Part shown: positions 43,310 through 52,174 of the stretch, piece after piece
How the letters are laid out: the number at the start of each line of letters is the position of its first letter
Numbering within the stretch: the stretch's first letter is position 1
DNA from: an uncultured Pluralibacter sp.
Lineage (GTDB): Bacteria > Pseudomonadota > Gammaproteobacteria > Enterobacterales > Enterobacteriaceae
Assembly: GCF_913775985.1 (NCBI RefSeq)
Contig: NZ_CAJYMB010000124.1
Location: 59,443 to 123,442, forward strand
Length of the DNA: 64,000 nt
Direction: 5' to 3'
Position numbers and translations under genes: made by a program
Notes under the pieces: model-generated
Databases searched by the model: none
Seen by the model: the letters and a program-made list of their open reading frames with translations, nothing else
Told to the model about the DNA's origin: nothing

Positions 43310-43762
43310 ATGAATGGAAATAGTGTGACAATTGCGCCTGTTCAAGAAAAAGATTATGACGAGTGGCATTCTCTTTGGTTGAAATATCAGGAATTTTATA
43401 ACGTAGAAATTCCTGACGCCGTAACTGAAATGACGTGGCAGCGCTTTTTTAATCAGGCTGAGCCTATGTTCTGTGCCGTCGCAAAAAGTAATGGAATACT
43501 CATCGGATTAGTCCATTACACTTTCCACCGGTCGACATGGGCTGAAAATAACTATTGTTATCTGGAAGATCTCTATGTCTGTGAAAATACCCGGGGTCAG
43601 CACGTTGGCAAGCAGCTCATTGAATATGTTAAAGGAGAGGCCAGCAAAAAAAATGCCAGCCGCCTTTACTGGCATACGCATGAAGAAAATCATCGCGCGC
43701 AGCGGCTGTATGACTGGGTGGCAAAGAAAACGGGCATGATTAAATATCAGATGCCGATGTAA
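43310..43762 (+). CDS. GNAT-family N-acetyltransferase
   Basis: The 150-residue protein has the GNAT acetyl-CoA-binding motif LEDLYVCENTRGQHVGKQLIEYV (residues about 80-102) and the C-terminal ENHRAQRLYDWVAKKTGMIKYQMPM typical of small amine acetyltransferases. Three start codons are possible (GTG 43301, ATG 43307, ATG 43310); AAGG at 43298 best serves 43310. It is divergent from the MocR-type regulator across 287 bases and may be its target. The substrate is unknown; nearness to arginine and polyamine genes suggests amines, but this is only inference. Confidence 0.8.
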   Translation: MNGNSVTIAPVQEKDYDEWHSLWLKYQEFYNVEIPDAVTEMTWQRFFNQAEPMFCAVAKSNGILIGLVHYTFHRSTWAENNYCYLEDLYVCENTRGQHVGKQLIEYVKGEASKKNASRLYWHTHEENHRAQRLYDWVAKKTGMIKYQMPM

Positions 43763-43773
43763 TATTGTAATAA

Positions 43774-43796
43774 AGCCAGCGTGCGATACGCTGGCT
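43774..43796. terminator. Hairpin between the GNAT and antiporter genes
   Basis: A perfect inverted repeat with AGCCAGCGT and ACGCTGGCT arms lies between convergent genes. The T-rich tail is on the minus-strand side (TTTATTA), so it chiefly serves the antiporter gene. Confidence 0.7.
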
Positions 43797-43811
43797 GGAT
43801 GCAGCACATGA

Positions 43812-45158
43812 TTAATGCGTGTCAAAGTGTTTCTTTCCAGGGTGTGTCATCTGGAACTCAGTTTCTCGACCAGCGAGGTAGCCGTAAAATATATAACCAA
43901 AGAGCGTAATAATTGATCCGCCGTATACCGCCACTTCACCGCAGGCATATACACCATAAATACTATAGACTACGGCAATGGTTCCCAGTACCGAACCCAA
44001 AATATACTGCGCCTGTGTGACATGATTTTTACGCAGCAGCACCTGGAGTCCTGTCATTGCCAGGACATAAGGTACCATATTAATAAATACCGCCAGATTG
44101 AGCAGCAGGTTAAACTGTTTTAGCAAATTGGGTGAAATGGTCATACTGGCTAGCAGCAGTTCCAGCACCAGCATAATCAGCATACCCGGAATGGGGGCAT
44201 CATCTTTAGTGACTTTCTTAAAAACTGCCGGAAATAGCGTGGTCTCTGCCGCAGCTTTTGAAACCTGCGCATTGGTAAATTGCCAGCCAAGCAGAGAGCC
44301 TATGCAGGCAATAACTGCCAGCGCTGTGATCACTTTCCCCACTTCCGGCGTAAACATCATACTGAACACCAGACCGAATGGTGCATCGGAGTTCGCAAGC
44401 TGCGCGTTAGGAACAATTCCCTGAATCACTGATGTTGAGGCGATATATACGATGGCGGCAAACCCTGTACCAAAAAGGCAGGCCAGCGGCACGTTACGTT
44501 CCGGATTTTCAACTGTATCTGAGTTAGCACCTGCAGATTCGATACCGAGAAAAGCCCACAGAGTCAGGGAGATACCGGAGGAAACGGCGCCGCCGGTTGG
44601 CATCTGGTGTGGATTCCATGCAGACATAAAAATGTCCGGTTTAAACCAGAACCAGCCGATAACAGAGAGCCCGGCTACCGGAATAATAATTCCCCAAACG
44701 GTAATACCAGAGATGCGGCCGGTTAAGCGGGGGCCTTTAAAGTTTGCCACCATGGTCAGTACCAGGATTGCTACAACGGTGGAAAATGTGTGTATCGGCG
44801 AACTTTTTATCCACGGAAAGAACGGTGCAAGATAGCCAGCAGCAGAAACGGCAATGGCAACACAACTAATTATCAGGCAAATATAATAGGTATAAGACGC
44901 AATAAAGAAAGAAGACGGTCCGTGAGCCTCTGCAGAGTAAGCCGACATCCCACCGGCCTGTTTACAGTAAGCGCCAAGCTTAGCAAACGTGTAGGCTATG
45001 CACATCGAACCTAACGCGGTGACAACCCAGGAAAGAATAGAAATAGCGCCGATTTGCGCCAGGCTCGACGGGAGCATAATTATCCCTGAGCCCATCATAT
45101 TGACTGCGACCAGTATGGTCAGGCCAGTTAGCCCCATTTTCTTCGATTCACTAGCCAT
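43812..45158 (-). CDS. PotE-like basic amino acid / polyamine antiporter (APC family)
   Basis: The 448-residue protein has 12 hydrophobic segments and closely resembles E. coli PotE, the ornithine/putrescine antiporter: KMGLTGLTILVAVNMMGSGIIMLP, NFKGPRLTGRISGITVWGIIIPV, WAFLGIESAGANSDTVENPERNVP. AdiC and CadB share the fold but are visibly less similar in these stretches. Beside a divergent adiA it would be expected to exchange arginine for agmatine, so its specificity may have changed or agmatine export may be shared with another carrier. A GTGGAG ribosome site precedes the start. Confidence 0.85.
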   Translation of the reverse strand: MASESKKMGLTGLTILVAVNMMGSGIIMLPSSLAQIGAISILSWVVTALGSMCIAYTFAKLGAYCKQAGGMSAYSAEAHGPSSFFIASYTYYICLIISCVAIAVSAAGYLAPFFPWIKSSPIHTFSTVVAILVLTMVANFKGPRLTGRISGITVWGIIIPVAGLSVIGWFWFKPDIFMSAWNPHQMPTGGAVSSGISLTLWAFLGIESAGANSDTVENPERNVPLACLFGTGFAAIVYIASTSVIQGIVPNAQLANSDAPFGLVFSMMFTPEVGKVITALAVIACIGSLLGWQFTNAQVSKAAAETTLFPAVFKKVTKDDAPIPGMLIMLVLELLLASMTISPNLLKQFNLLLNLAVFINMVPYVLAMTGLQVLLRKNHVTQAQYILGSVLGTIAVVYSIYGVYACGEVAVYGGSIITLFGYIFYGYLAGRETEFQMTHPGKKHFDTH

Positions 45159-45730
45159 GTTTTTACTCCACTTAAGTAAAAGAAAATCAGCACACTATGA
45201 ATGAATGAAAACTCATCAGTGATTGATAACTATTAATACCTGAAGAATTAATAATTATGCCTGCGACAGCAATATAAATTCATCAGTTAAATATCCGGAG
45301 TGATGTTGTGTTCGTAATCCTATTGGATGATTTTTTTCACGTCAATTATTAATTTATTTTTAAATGTTTATATCGAATGTTTATTTTCACGTAATGAATT
45401 TTTATTACCCAGATTAACCAGACACAGGCTTTTATCTGTATTTGCCACTGGGGGATTTGAGTTATATATTTTTTCACATAAAAATATCATTAATTGACGT
45501 CTATTCAGGATATTTATCCAATACTTTCCAGATAATTATCTCCAGTTATCTTTTAGTAATATTTTAGGGCTAGGAAATTATATTTTATTGTTTTATCTTC
45601 ACTATCGTTCATTGGTTTATTAAACGGTGCAGCCGAATAACATCAGCAAATATATAGCCAATATCTTAGGGTTATATCAATGACTCCACCTGTTATTCAC
45701 CAGGTTTGCGCTTTACATAAGGAGTAGCCC
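45159..45730. promoter_or_regulatory. AT-rich divergent control region between antiporter and adiA-like gene
   Basis: The 572 bases between the two divergent genes are strongly AT-rich, with runs of A and T and no long frame, the composition favoured by H-NS. I see isolated ARG-box-like halves (for example AATTCAT near 45277) but no full 18-base ArgR box. A 15-codon frame ends just before the decarboxylase start. Confidence 0.55.
45680..45727 (+). CDS. Possible leader peptide upstream of the arginine decarboxylase
   Basis: A 15-codon frame (MTPPVIHQVCALHKE) starts 10 bases after a TAGGG stretch and stops 3 bases before the decarboxylase ATG, covering its AAGGAG ribosome site. Translation of it would open or couple initiation of the decarboxylase. 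It has no arginine codon, so classical arginine attenuation is unlikely. It could equally be a chance frame. Confidence 0.3.
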   Translation: MTPPVIHQVCALHKE

Positions 45731-48001
45731 ATGTCAGATAAAAAATATTTAGTCGTAGGCGGCTCAATCGCCAATAATCCGACGCTGGAAGAGGCAATTG
45801 ATCAGATCGTTACTTCGCTAACAAATACGGGTGAACACGTTCGTTTTGCACCAACTTACGCCCAGGCGACAGACTATGTCATGTCAACAGCAGCCGTCGA
45901 CTGCATTATGCTGGAATGGGCTCCAGCGAAAGTAGCGGAGATTGTCGCTTTCCTTAACAGCCTGTATAAACATCATGCGAAAGTACCGGTGTTTATGATG
46001 GTGAACTCGCATGCTGAACATGGAGAACTGAATCCCGAAGTCATGAACCGTATCACCGAAACATTTCTGGTACTGGATGACACGACCGACTTTATCGTGG
46101 GCCGTTTGCGCGCTGCGGTAGCCCGTTATGAAAAAATGATTATGCCGCCGTTGATGGCTGCAATGATGAATTATACCCGAGAGAAAGAGTATTCATGGTC
46201 TGCACCGGGCCATCAGGGTGGGATAGGTTTTTGTAAGACACCGGTCGGACGCAAGTTTTATGACTTTTACGGCGAAAATATCTTCCGCACCGATATGGGA
46301 ATTGAGCGTGCCTGTCTAGGATCCATGCTCGATCATACAGGCGCCTTTGGCGAGAGCGAAAAATATATTGCTGATGTGTTCGGTGCCGACCGCTCCTATT
46401 CATTGGTTGTTGGTACTTCAGGTGCAAATCGTACAATCATGCAGGCCTGCTGTACCGAAGACGATATTGCACTATGCGATCGCAATAGCCATAAATCTAT
46501 TGAACAGGGATTAATGCTTACCGGGATCCGCCCGGTTTATATGACGCCTACACGAAATGCATACGGCATTATCGGGCCAATCCCTAAGGAGCAGATGACT
46601 GCACAATCAATTAAAAAGGCGATTAGCCAGAATCGTTTTGCTGTTGACGCGCCAAATCAAAAACCGGCGTATAGCGTCGTGACTAACTGTACTTATGACG
46701 GCCTTATTTACAACGGGGATGCCATTGAGGCACTGCTGGGTGAAAGCTGCGATCGAATTCATTTTGACGAAGCCTGGTTTGGCTACTCGCGATTTAATCC
46801 CATCTACAAAGGCTTCCACGCGATTCGCGGTGAAAAAGGCTCACACAGTAAAAAACAGCCAACAATTTTTGCTACCCACTCTACGCATAAACTGCTGAAC
46901 GCCCTTTCTCAGGCATCCTACATCCACATCCAGGAAGGGCGTGGCAATGTGGAGCCAGCCCAGTTCAACCAGGCCTATATGATGCACGCCACAACATCGC
47001 CACTGTATTCCATTGCGGCATCCAACGATGTTGCCGCTGCGATGATGGACGGTGAGCAGGGTATTAACTTAACAACGGAAGTGATTGAAGAGGCAGTATC
47101 GTTCCGTCAGGCCGTTTCCCGTCACTGGCACGAAGCTAAAAAAAATGGCGACTGGTTCTTCAAACCCTGGAATCCGGATGTTGTGATCGATCCTGAGACG
47201 GGCGAAAAATACGATTTTGTCGATGCACCTCTTTCCCTGCTAACCACACAACAGTCATGCTGGAAGCTGAACCCAAAAGATAAATGGCATGGTTTCAGTA
47301 ACCTTGATGAAAACTGGGTGATGCTGGATCCGGTTAAAGTCAGCCTGCTGGCACCTGGTCTTAATGAAGATGGCTCTTTGTCTGAAAACGGTGTGCCGGC
47401 AGCACTGGTTACAGCCTATCTTTCCAGCGTGGGGATTGTTCCGACCCGCACAACAGACTTCCAGATTATGTTTCTGTTCTCGATGGGCATCACCAAAGGC
47501 AAATGGGTGACGCTGATGAACAGCCTGCTCGCATTTAAGCAGCATTACGACAATGATGATCTACTGTCTGAAGTCATGCCTGGCCTGGTCGCCAGCGCGC
47601 CGGAAATATACAGCCGCATGACGATGCAGCAGCTGGGTAAAAAAATGCTGGCGTTCCTCAACGAGTACAATCCTAGCGTTCAGCTAAACAAAGCCTATTC
47701 GACACTGCCAACAATCGATATGATCCCACGCCACGCAAATCGGCAGCTCGTTATCAATAACGTTGAATCTGTGTCGATTACCGATCTTGCCGGGCGCACC
47801 GCAGCGAACTCGGTTATTCCGTATCCGCCGGGAATTCCGATGCTGATGTCCGGAGAGAACTTCGGCGATCGCAACAGTCCACAAATTGCTTATCTGAGAG
47901 CATTACAGGCCTGGGACGATGCTTTTCCTGGCTTCGAACATGAAACGGAGGGTACACATAAAGTTAACGGTACCTATCATGTTATGTGTGTCAAAGCCTA
48001 A
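45731..48001 (+). CDS. adiA: Biodegradative arginine decarboxylase AdiA
   Basis: AdiA is the PLP-dependent, acid-induced enzyme turning arginine and a proton into agmatine and CO2. The 756 residues equal the E. coli length and match along it: a response-regulator-like wing domain (1-130), the catalytic core with EYSWSAPGHQGGIGF (near 155), VVGTSGANRTIMQ, DEAWFGYSRFNP, the PLP lysine in ATHSTHKLLNALSQASYIH (Lys387), and the C-terminal GFEHETEGTHKVNGTYHVMCVKA. PWN-DVVIDPETGEKYDF matches AdiA rather than CadA or SpeF. In E. coli adiA sits with adiY and adiC; here neither is adjacent. Confidence 0.93.
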   Translation: MSDKKYLVVGGSIANNPTLEEAIDQIVTSLTNTGEHVRFAPTYAQATDYVMSTAAVDCIMLEWAPAKVAEIVAFLNSLYKHHAKVPVFMMVNSHAEHGELNPEVMNRITETFLVLDDTTDFIVGRLRAAVARYEKMIMPPLMAAMMNYTREKEYSWSAPGHQGGIGFCKTPVGRKFYDFYGENIFRTDMGIERACLGSMLDHTGAFGESEKYIADVFGADRSYSLVVGTSGANRTIMQACCTEDDIALCDRNSHKSIEQGLMLTGIRPVYMTPTRNAYGIIGPIPKEQMTAQSIKKAISQNRFAVDAPNQKPAYSVVTNCTYDGLIYNGDAIEALLGESCDRIHFDEAWFGYSRFNPIYKGFHAIRGEKGSHSKKQPTIFATHSTHKLLNALSQASYIHIQEGRGNVEPAQFNQAYMMHATTSPLYSIAASNDVAAAMMDGEQGINLTTEVIEEAVSFRQAVSRHWHEAKKNGDWFFKPWNPDVVIDPETGEKYDFVDAPLSLLTTQQSCWKLNPKDKWHGFSNLDENWVMLDPVKVSLLAPGLNEDGSLSENGVPAALVTAYLSSVGIVPTRTTDFQIMFLFSMGITKGKWVTLMNSLLAFKQHYDNDDLLSEVMPGLVASAPEIYSRMTMQQLGKKMLAFLNEYNPSVQLNKAYSTLPTIDMIPRHANRQLVINNVESVSITDLAGRTAANSVIPYPPGIPMLMSGENFGDRNSPQIAYLRALQAWDDAFPGFEHETEGTHKVNGTYHVMCVKA

Positions 48002-48427
48002 CGCTGAAAGGTTTTAAGGCATTTGAATCAAGCTTAATCAGGGGCGATATGCTATCGCCCTGACTTCAAGTTTTATTGATAGTTGCATAAAAAGCATATC
48101 TCCCTGAATACTTATTTTTACCGACATCAAAAATAGTGACGCCTGATATTATAATTACTAATGATACTTAAGAAATTATAATGATAAGCAGCACATCAGG
48201 AGAAAATAGCTATTGTTGTTTTAAGCCATATTACAGTTAGTTACCAGAAGAGTATAATATAAATATGAAATCTGTTTGCATGATGACTTACATCAACATG
48301 TGAATAAAATAATTTCCAATGTAAATAAAAGGTGGCATAAAAGAGTTGCATTAATAATTATTACTCATTGACTGGTAGTTAGTGCAGGAGATAATAGTGC
48401 TAATAATCCCAGCCAGGAATTAATATC
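48002..48427 (+). other. Gap between adiA and the second argR, with terminator
   Basis: A 426-base AT-rich gap. An imperfect palindrome at 48038-48063 (arms TCAGGGGCGATA and TATCGCCCTGA) is a probable adiA terminator. A TGAATAAAATAATT stretch near 48300 contains one good ARG-box half (TGAAT), which might reflect ArgR autoregulation, but the second half is poor. No gene is seen. Confidence 0.45.
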
Positions 48428-48892
48428 ATGCATCCGACACAGGAACTGGAGAATATTTTTAAAACCATGCTACGGGAAGAAAATATTAGCTCGCAGAATG
48501 AAATTGTTGAATATTTGAAAGAAAAGGGGTTCTTGCATATCAATCAGTCACGCGTTTCCAGAATGCTTGCCAGCCTTGGTGCAGTCAGAGCGCGTAATGC
48601 CAAGATGGAAATGGTATATTGTCTGCCTTCTGAAATGGGTATTCCTACAACTAATACGCCATTATGCAAATCGGTCATTGATATTATTTCGAATGAAACA
48701 ATGGTAGTAACGCATACTGTCCCTGGAGCAGCTCCGCTGATAGCAAGATTACTGGACTCCTGCGGTAAACCTGAAGGAATATTGGGTACAATTGCGGGTG
48801 ATGACACAATATTTATTGTACCCGTATCTGGCTTTGACATTAGCGAGCTAAAAGCAAAGGTGACAAATATACTTCAGGCCGACCACACCTAA
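48428..48892 (+). CDS. ArgR-family arginine repressor, second copy
   Basis: The 154-residue protein has both ArgR domains: an N-terminal winged helix ([30 protein letters not shown], residues about 38-68) and the hexamerising, arginine-binding C-terminal domain with [13 protein letters not shown] and [10 protein letters not shown], in which the two Asp contact arginine. It is clearly related to E. coli ArgR but differs at many positions; the housekeeping argR lies next to mdh, so this is a paralogue. It sits between adiA and a second argS and probably senses arginine for this module. Confidence 0.92.
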   Translation: MHPTQELENIFKTMLREENISSQNEIVEYLKEKGFLHINQSRVSRMLASLGAVRARNAKMEMVYCLPSEMGIPTTNTPLCKSVIDIISNETMVVTHTVPGAAPLIARLLDSCGKPEGILGTIAGDDTIFIVPVSGFDISELKAKVTNILQADHT

Positions 48893-49060
48893 ATTTTTAT
48901 TTTAATGGCGTACTGTGAGATTAAAGATTAAACCAAGGTATACATTTGCAAATTCAATAGAGAGTAACCACCTTTACTCAAATCACAACGTTTCTGTCCT
49001 GAATTAGAGCACGTATGATCGAGTAATTGAAAATTAATTATTGCTCATAGAGGGATAACT

Positions 49061-50791
49061 ATGGATATCAAGAAAAGGCTTACTGATGCGTTAGCCGATG
49101 TCTTTGCTGAATTAAAAATCACTCCCGAGGTGGAAATAACCGTACGCCCGTCATCCGTGAAAAAATTTGGCGATTATCAGATAAACTGCATTATGCAGAT
49201 AGCCAGTCAGCTGAAAATATCACCGTTATCGCTTGCCGAACGCATTGCAGAGCATCTAAGAAAAACACCAACATATCAGCACACTGTCTCCCATATTGAC
49301 GTTGTTGCTCCGGGTTTTATCAACCTCTTTCTGAATGACGATGCGCTGGCTAAAATGCTGGAGGTCGCTCTGGCGGATGATCGGCTCGGTGTTGAGAACG
49401 TTATCTCAAAAACGATTGTTGTAGATTATTCATCACCGAATGTTGCGAAAGAAATGCATGTGGGACATCTGCGATCAACGATTATCGGTGATGCCGTAGT
49501 GCGAACGCTTAATTTCCTCGGGCATCATGTTATTCGGGCTAACCACATCGGCGACTGGGGGACGCAGTTCGGCATGCTGATTGCCTTACTGGAAGAACAA
49601 CAGCATGAAAGTAGCCGCTCGCTTTCGGGACTGGAAGCCTTCTATCGTGAGGCCAAAAGGCGGGACGAAACCGATCCGGCTTTTTCTAAAAAAGCTCGCG
49701 AATATGTAGTGAAATTGCAGCAAGGTGATGCGCACTGCCGCACGCTGTGGAAGCAGCTGGTACACATAACAATGGAGCAAAATCAGCGCACCTATCAGCG
49801 TCTTAATGTCACGCTTGGTCCACAGGATATTATGGGCGAAAGCCTTTACAATCCGATGCTGCCGGGTATTGTTGACGACCTGCTTACCCGCGGAATTGCT
49901 GAAGAAAGCCGCGGTGCCGTCGTGGTTTACCTTCCTGAATATCAGAACAAAGAGGGTGAATCCATGGGCGTCATTATCCGCAAGAAAGACGGCGCCTACC
50001 TGTATACCACCACCGATATTGCCTGCGCAAAATACCGTTACGAAACCCTCCATGCAGACCGAATGCTCTACTACATCGATGCCCGTCAGCATCAGCACCT
50101 GATGCAGGCCTGGGCGATTGTACGTAAAGCGGGATATGTTCCACCGGAGGTTTCGCTTGAGCACCACATGTTTGGCGTGATGCTCGACAAATCAGGTAAA
50201 CCGTTTAAAACCCGTGAAGGCGGAACGGTGAAGTTATCAGATCTGCTGGACGAGGCTGTGTTTCGTGCAGCACAGATAGTCAGTGCAAAATCGCCGCATC
50301 TGGATGCGGGGGAACAGCGCTATCTGGCTAATGCCATTGGTATTGGCGCAGTGAAATACGCCGATCTTTCTAAAAACCGGACCACGGACTATGTCTTTGA
50401 CTGGGATAATATGCTCAGTTTTGAAGGCAATACCGCCCCCTATATTCAATATGCTTTTGCCCGCATTGCATCCATTTTACGACGAGTTACGACCGATCGT
50501 ATAAGCGGGCCCGTGGTTATCAGCAATGATAAAGAGCATACGCTTGCCGTTAAACTTTTACAGTTTGAAGAAACGCTGCACCGGGTGGCAAAAGACGGAA
50601 CGCCGCATGTTATGTGCGCCTGGCTGTACGATCTGGCGGGCGCTTTCTCACGCTTTTATACGGACTGTCCGATTCTTAATGCCCTGGAGCCTGCACAAAC
50701 GGCCAGCCGTTTAAAGCTCGCTGAACTGACGGCGCGAACGTTAAAAATGGGGCTGACAATGCTGGGTATTGATGTACCAGAGCGAATGTAA
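49061..50791 (+). CDS. Arginyl-tRNA synthetase, second copy
   Basis: This class I synthetase of 576 residues aligns end to end with E. coli ArgS (577). The Add-1 N-terminal domain is present, then the HIGH-type motif [18 protein letters not shown] (near residue 130), the conserved [14 protein letters not shown], the KMSK-equivalent loop [14 protein letters not shown], and the DALR anticodon domain ending GIDVPERM. Essential residues look intact, so it should be active. Differences are spread along the protein, so it is not a recent duplicate. It follows the second argR by 168 bases in the same direction. Confidence 0.92.
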   Translation: MDIKKRLTDALADVFAELKITPEVEITVRPSSVKKFGDYQINCIMQIASQLKISPLSLAERIAEHLRKTPTYQHTVSHIDVVAPGFINLFLNDDALAKMLEVALADDRLGVENVISKTIVVDYSSPNVAKEMHVGHLRSTIIGDAVVRTLNFLGHHVIRANHIGDWGTQFGMLIALLEEQQHESSRSLSGLEAFYREAKRRDETDPAFSKKAREYVVKLQQGDAHCRTLWKQLVHITMEQNQRTYQRLNVTLGPQDIMGESLYNPMLPGIVDDLLTRGIAEESRGAVVVYLPEYQNKEGESMGVIIRKKDGAYLYTTTDIACAKYRYETLHADRMLYYIDARQHQHLMQAWAIVRKAGYVPPEVSLEHHMFGVMLDKSGKPFKTREGGTVKLSDLLDEAVFRAAQIVSAKSPHLDAGEQRYLANAIGIGAVKYADLSKNRTTDYVFDWDNMLSFEGNTAPYIQYAFARIASILRRVTTDRISGPVVISNDKEHTLAVKLLQFEETLHRVAKDGTPHVMCAWLYDLAGAFSRFYTDCPILNALEPAQTASRLKLAELTARTLKMGLTMLGIDVPERM

Positions 50792-50962
50792 CAGCAAGAG
50801 AGATAATCGAGGAGATGCAGCCTGAAACGAGGCTGTCTCTGCGCTCGCTTCTTCGTTTTTGATGGGATATTAATGCAGTAAGGCAGGAGGTCTGTTTCTA
50901 AAACAGGGCAGATTTTAGCAAACGCGGGGGTATTCAGAATTATATTGCCGCTGGCGGCGTGC

Positions 50963-50987
50963 GGCCTTCCGCAGGGAGCGGAAGGCC
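50963..50987. repeat. Perfect 10-base inverted repeat at the T6SS boundary
   Basis: GGCCTTCCGC and GCGGAAGGCC flank a 5-base loop in the 281 bases between the second argS and the T6SS genes. There is no T tract on either strand, so it may be a transcript-end hairpin or a repeat-element fragment. Confidence 0.6.
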
Positions 50988-51072
50988 TGAGGGTTCACGG
51001 GGTAGTAAAGGGCCATCACTGAATTGTGGCTCCGGATGCGACCAGCTACTAAATGAGCGGCAGTCGCAGATG

Positions 51073-51543
51073 CTAAGGCAAAAGCCCGGCAATCAGGCTA
51101 AAGAACGCGTCTTCGCCAAAGGCGGCGGCTGAGCGGGAGGGCTCGCTCTGCGGGCTGAACGTCCAGCCTCTGGCGTTTCCCGCGCGCATCCACAGCCTGC
51201 CCTGCGGGACCATTTTTGCGTCCGCATGGAGCGTAATCTCCACGCAGCCGGTGACGCCGTGGCCGTATAAAAAAATCGGCAGGAATTTCATCACCCGCCG
51301 CTCGTAGCGCAGCGCGATCCCGGGAATTTCAAACGTCCCGCCGTCCACCAGCAGATCGGTAGCCTGGACGTTTATCTGTTCCGTATCAAGACCGGTATCC
51401 GTAAGCCAGACGTCCATTTGCTCCTGAAGCAGCGCCATTTTCTGGCGAAACTCGGCAATATCGGCCTGCTGCTTGCTGAGAAGCGGATCGTGAGGCGATT
51501 GTCTGACCTGGAGCTTTTTCAAAAATTGCGATTTTGCTGACAT
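51073..51543 (-). CDS. Uncharacterised T6SS-cluster protein
   Basis: The 156-residue protein has a predicted coiled N-terminal region (KQQADIAEFRQKMALLQEQMDVWL, about 24-47), then a beta-rich part. There is no signal peptide or membrane segment. It lies 88 bases after tssJ in the same direction and closes the cluster. I do not recognise the family; a similar small gene next to tssJ is common in enterobacterial T6SS clusters, so a cytoplasmic accessory role is possible. Confidence 0.6.
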   Translation of the reverse strand: MSAKSQFLKKLQVRQSPHDPLLSKQQADIAEFRQKMALLQEQMDVWLTDTGLDTEQINVQATDLLVDGGTFEIPGIALRYERRVMKFLPIFLYGHGVTGCVEITLHADAKMVPQGRLWMRAGNARGWTFSPQSEPSRSAAAFGEDAFFSLIAGLLP

Positions 51544-51631
51544 ACCTTATCTCGTCGTCCGTGCGGGTTGATATTTTACCGCCTCGCGAAATACCGCCGC
51601 TGCACGGCCATGTTGCCCGGCAGCGGCTCCC

Positions 51632-52174
51632 TTACTCCTTCACCGGCACCAGCTGCAGGTGATTATTTCCCGCCTCAATAACCCGCGGCTTATCCGGATC
51701 CAGCTCTTCGCGCTGCAGCACCTGCTTCCAGCTGTTGCTGACCATATCCGGATGACGGAATAGCCCGACTACGGCGACAAATTGCGTCCCCTCCTCCATT
51801 GGCATATCGAGAAGGGCATCGCCGCCGGGCTTGATAACCACATCGCGGCTGGCCAGTAGATCGTCCTTCAGCAGAGTATCCGCCTCGTTAAGCAACTGCT
51901 GATAGACCGCTTTATCGAAAGCTTTACGGTCTTTGAGCTGGTAAACCCGCACCACCACGGATTCAGAAAGAGAATTGTTTTCGCGAGCGTCGGTGTTGAG
52001 CGCCTCGCGTGCGGTAAAATCCAGATGCAGTACCTTAATTTTCTTATAAAAAACGGCGTTATAGACCGATTTGGTACCGTCCGCGACGCCCTGCGTCACG
52101 CCGCATCCCGTCAGGCTAAACGCCAGCAGGGCGGGCAGCAGGCCCGCCGGTTTAATTAAACGTGTAGTTAACAT
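51632..52174 (-). CDS. tssJ: T6SS outer-membrane lipoprotein TssJ
   Basis: TssJ is the lipoprotein that ties the TssL-TssM membrane complex to the outer membrane. The start at 52174 gives 180 residues with a signal peptide and lipobox LTGC (Cys near residue 24). The beta-sandwich part has the TssJ pattern VVVRVYQLKDRKAFDKA and FVAVVGLFRHPD. It overlaps the end of tssG by 23 bases. Confidence 0.9.
   Translation of the reverse strand: MLTTRLIKPAGLLPALLAFSLTGCGVTQGVADGTKSVYNAVFYKKIKVLHLDFTAREALNTDARENNSLSESVVVRVYQLKDRKAFDKAVYQQLLNEADTLLKDDLLASRDVVIKPGGDALLDMPMEEGTQFVAVVGLFRHPDMVSNSWKQVLQREELDPDKPRVIEAGNNHLQLVPVKE

Noticed and set aside
48300..48320. ARG box upstream of the second argR
   Set aside because: Only one half-site (TGAAT) fits; the second half of the 18-base palindrome is missing, so I do not annotate an operator.
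50792..51072. Duplicated selC 3' end as the far attachment site of the island
   Set aside because: I scanned this boundary by eye and found no copy of the selC terminal bases; the island's right end stays undefined.
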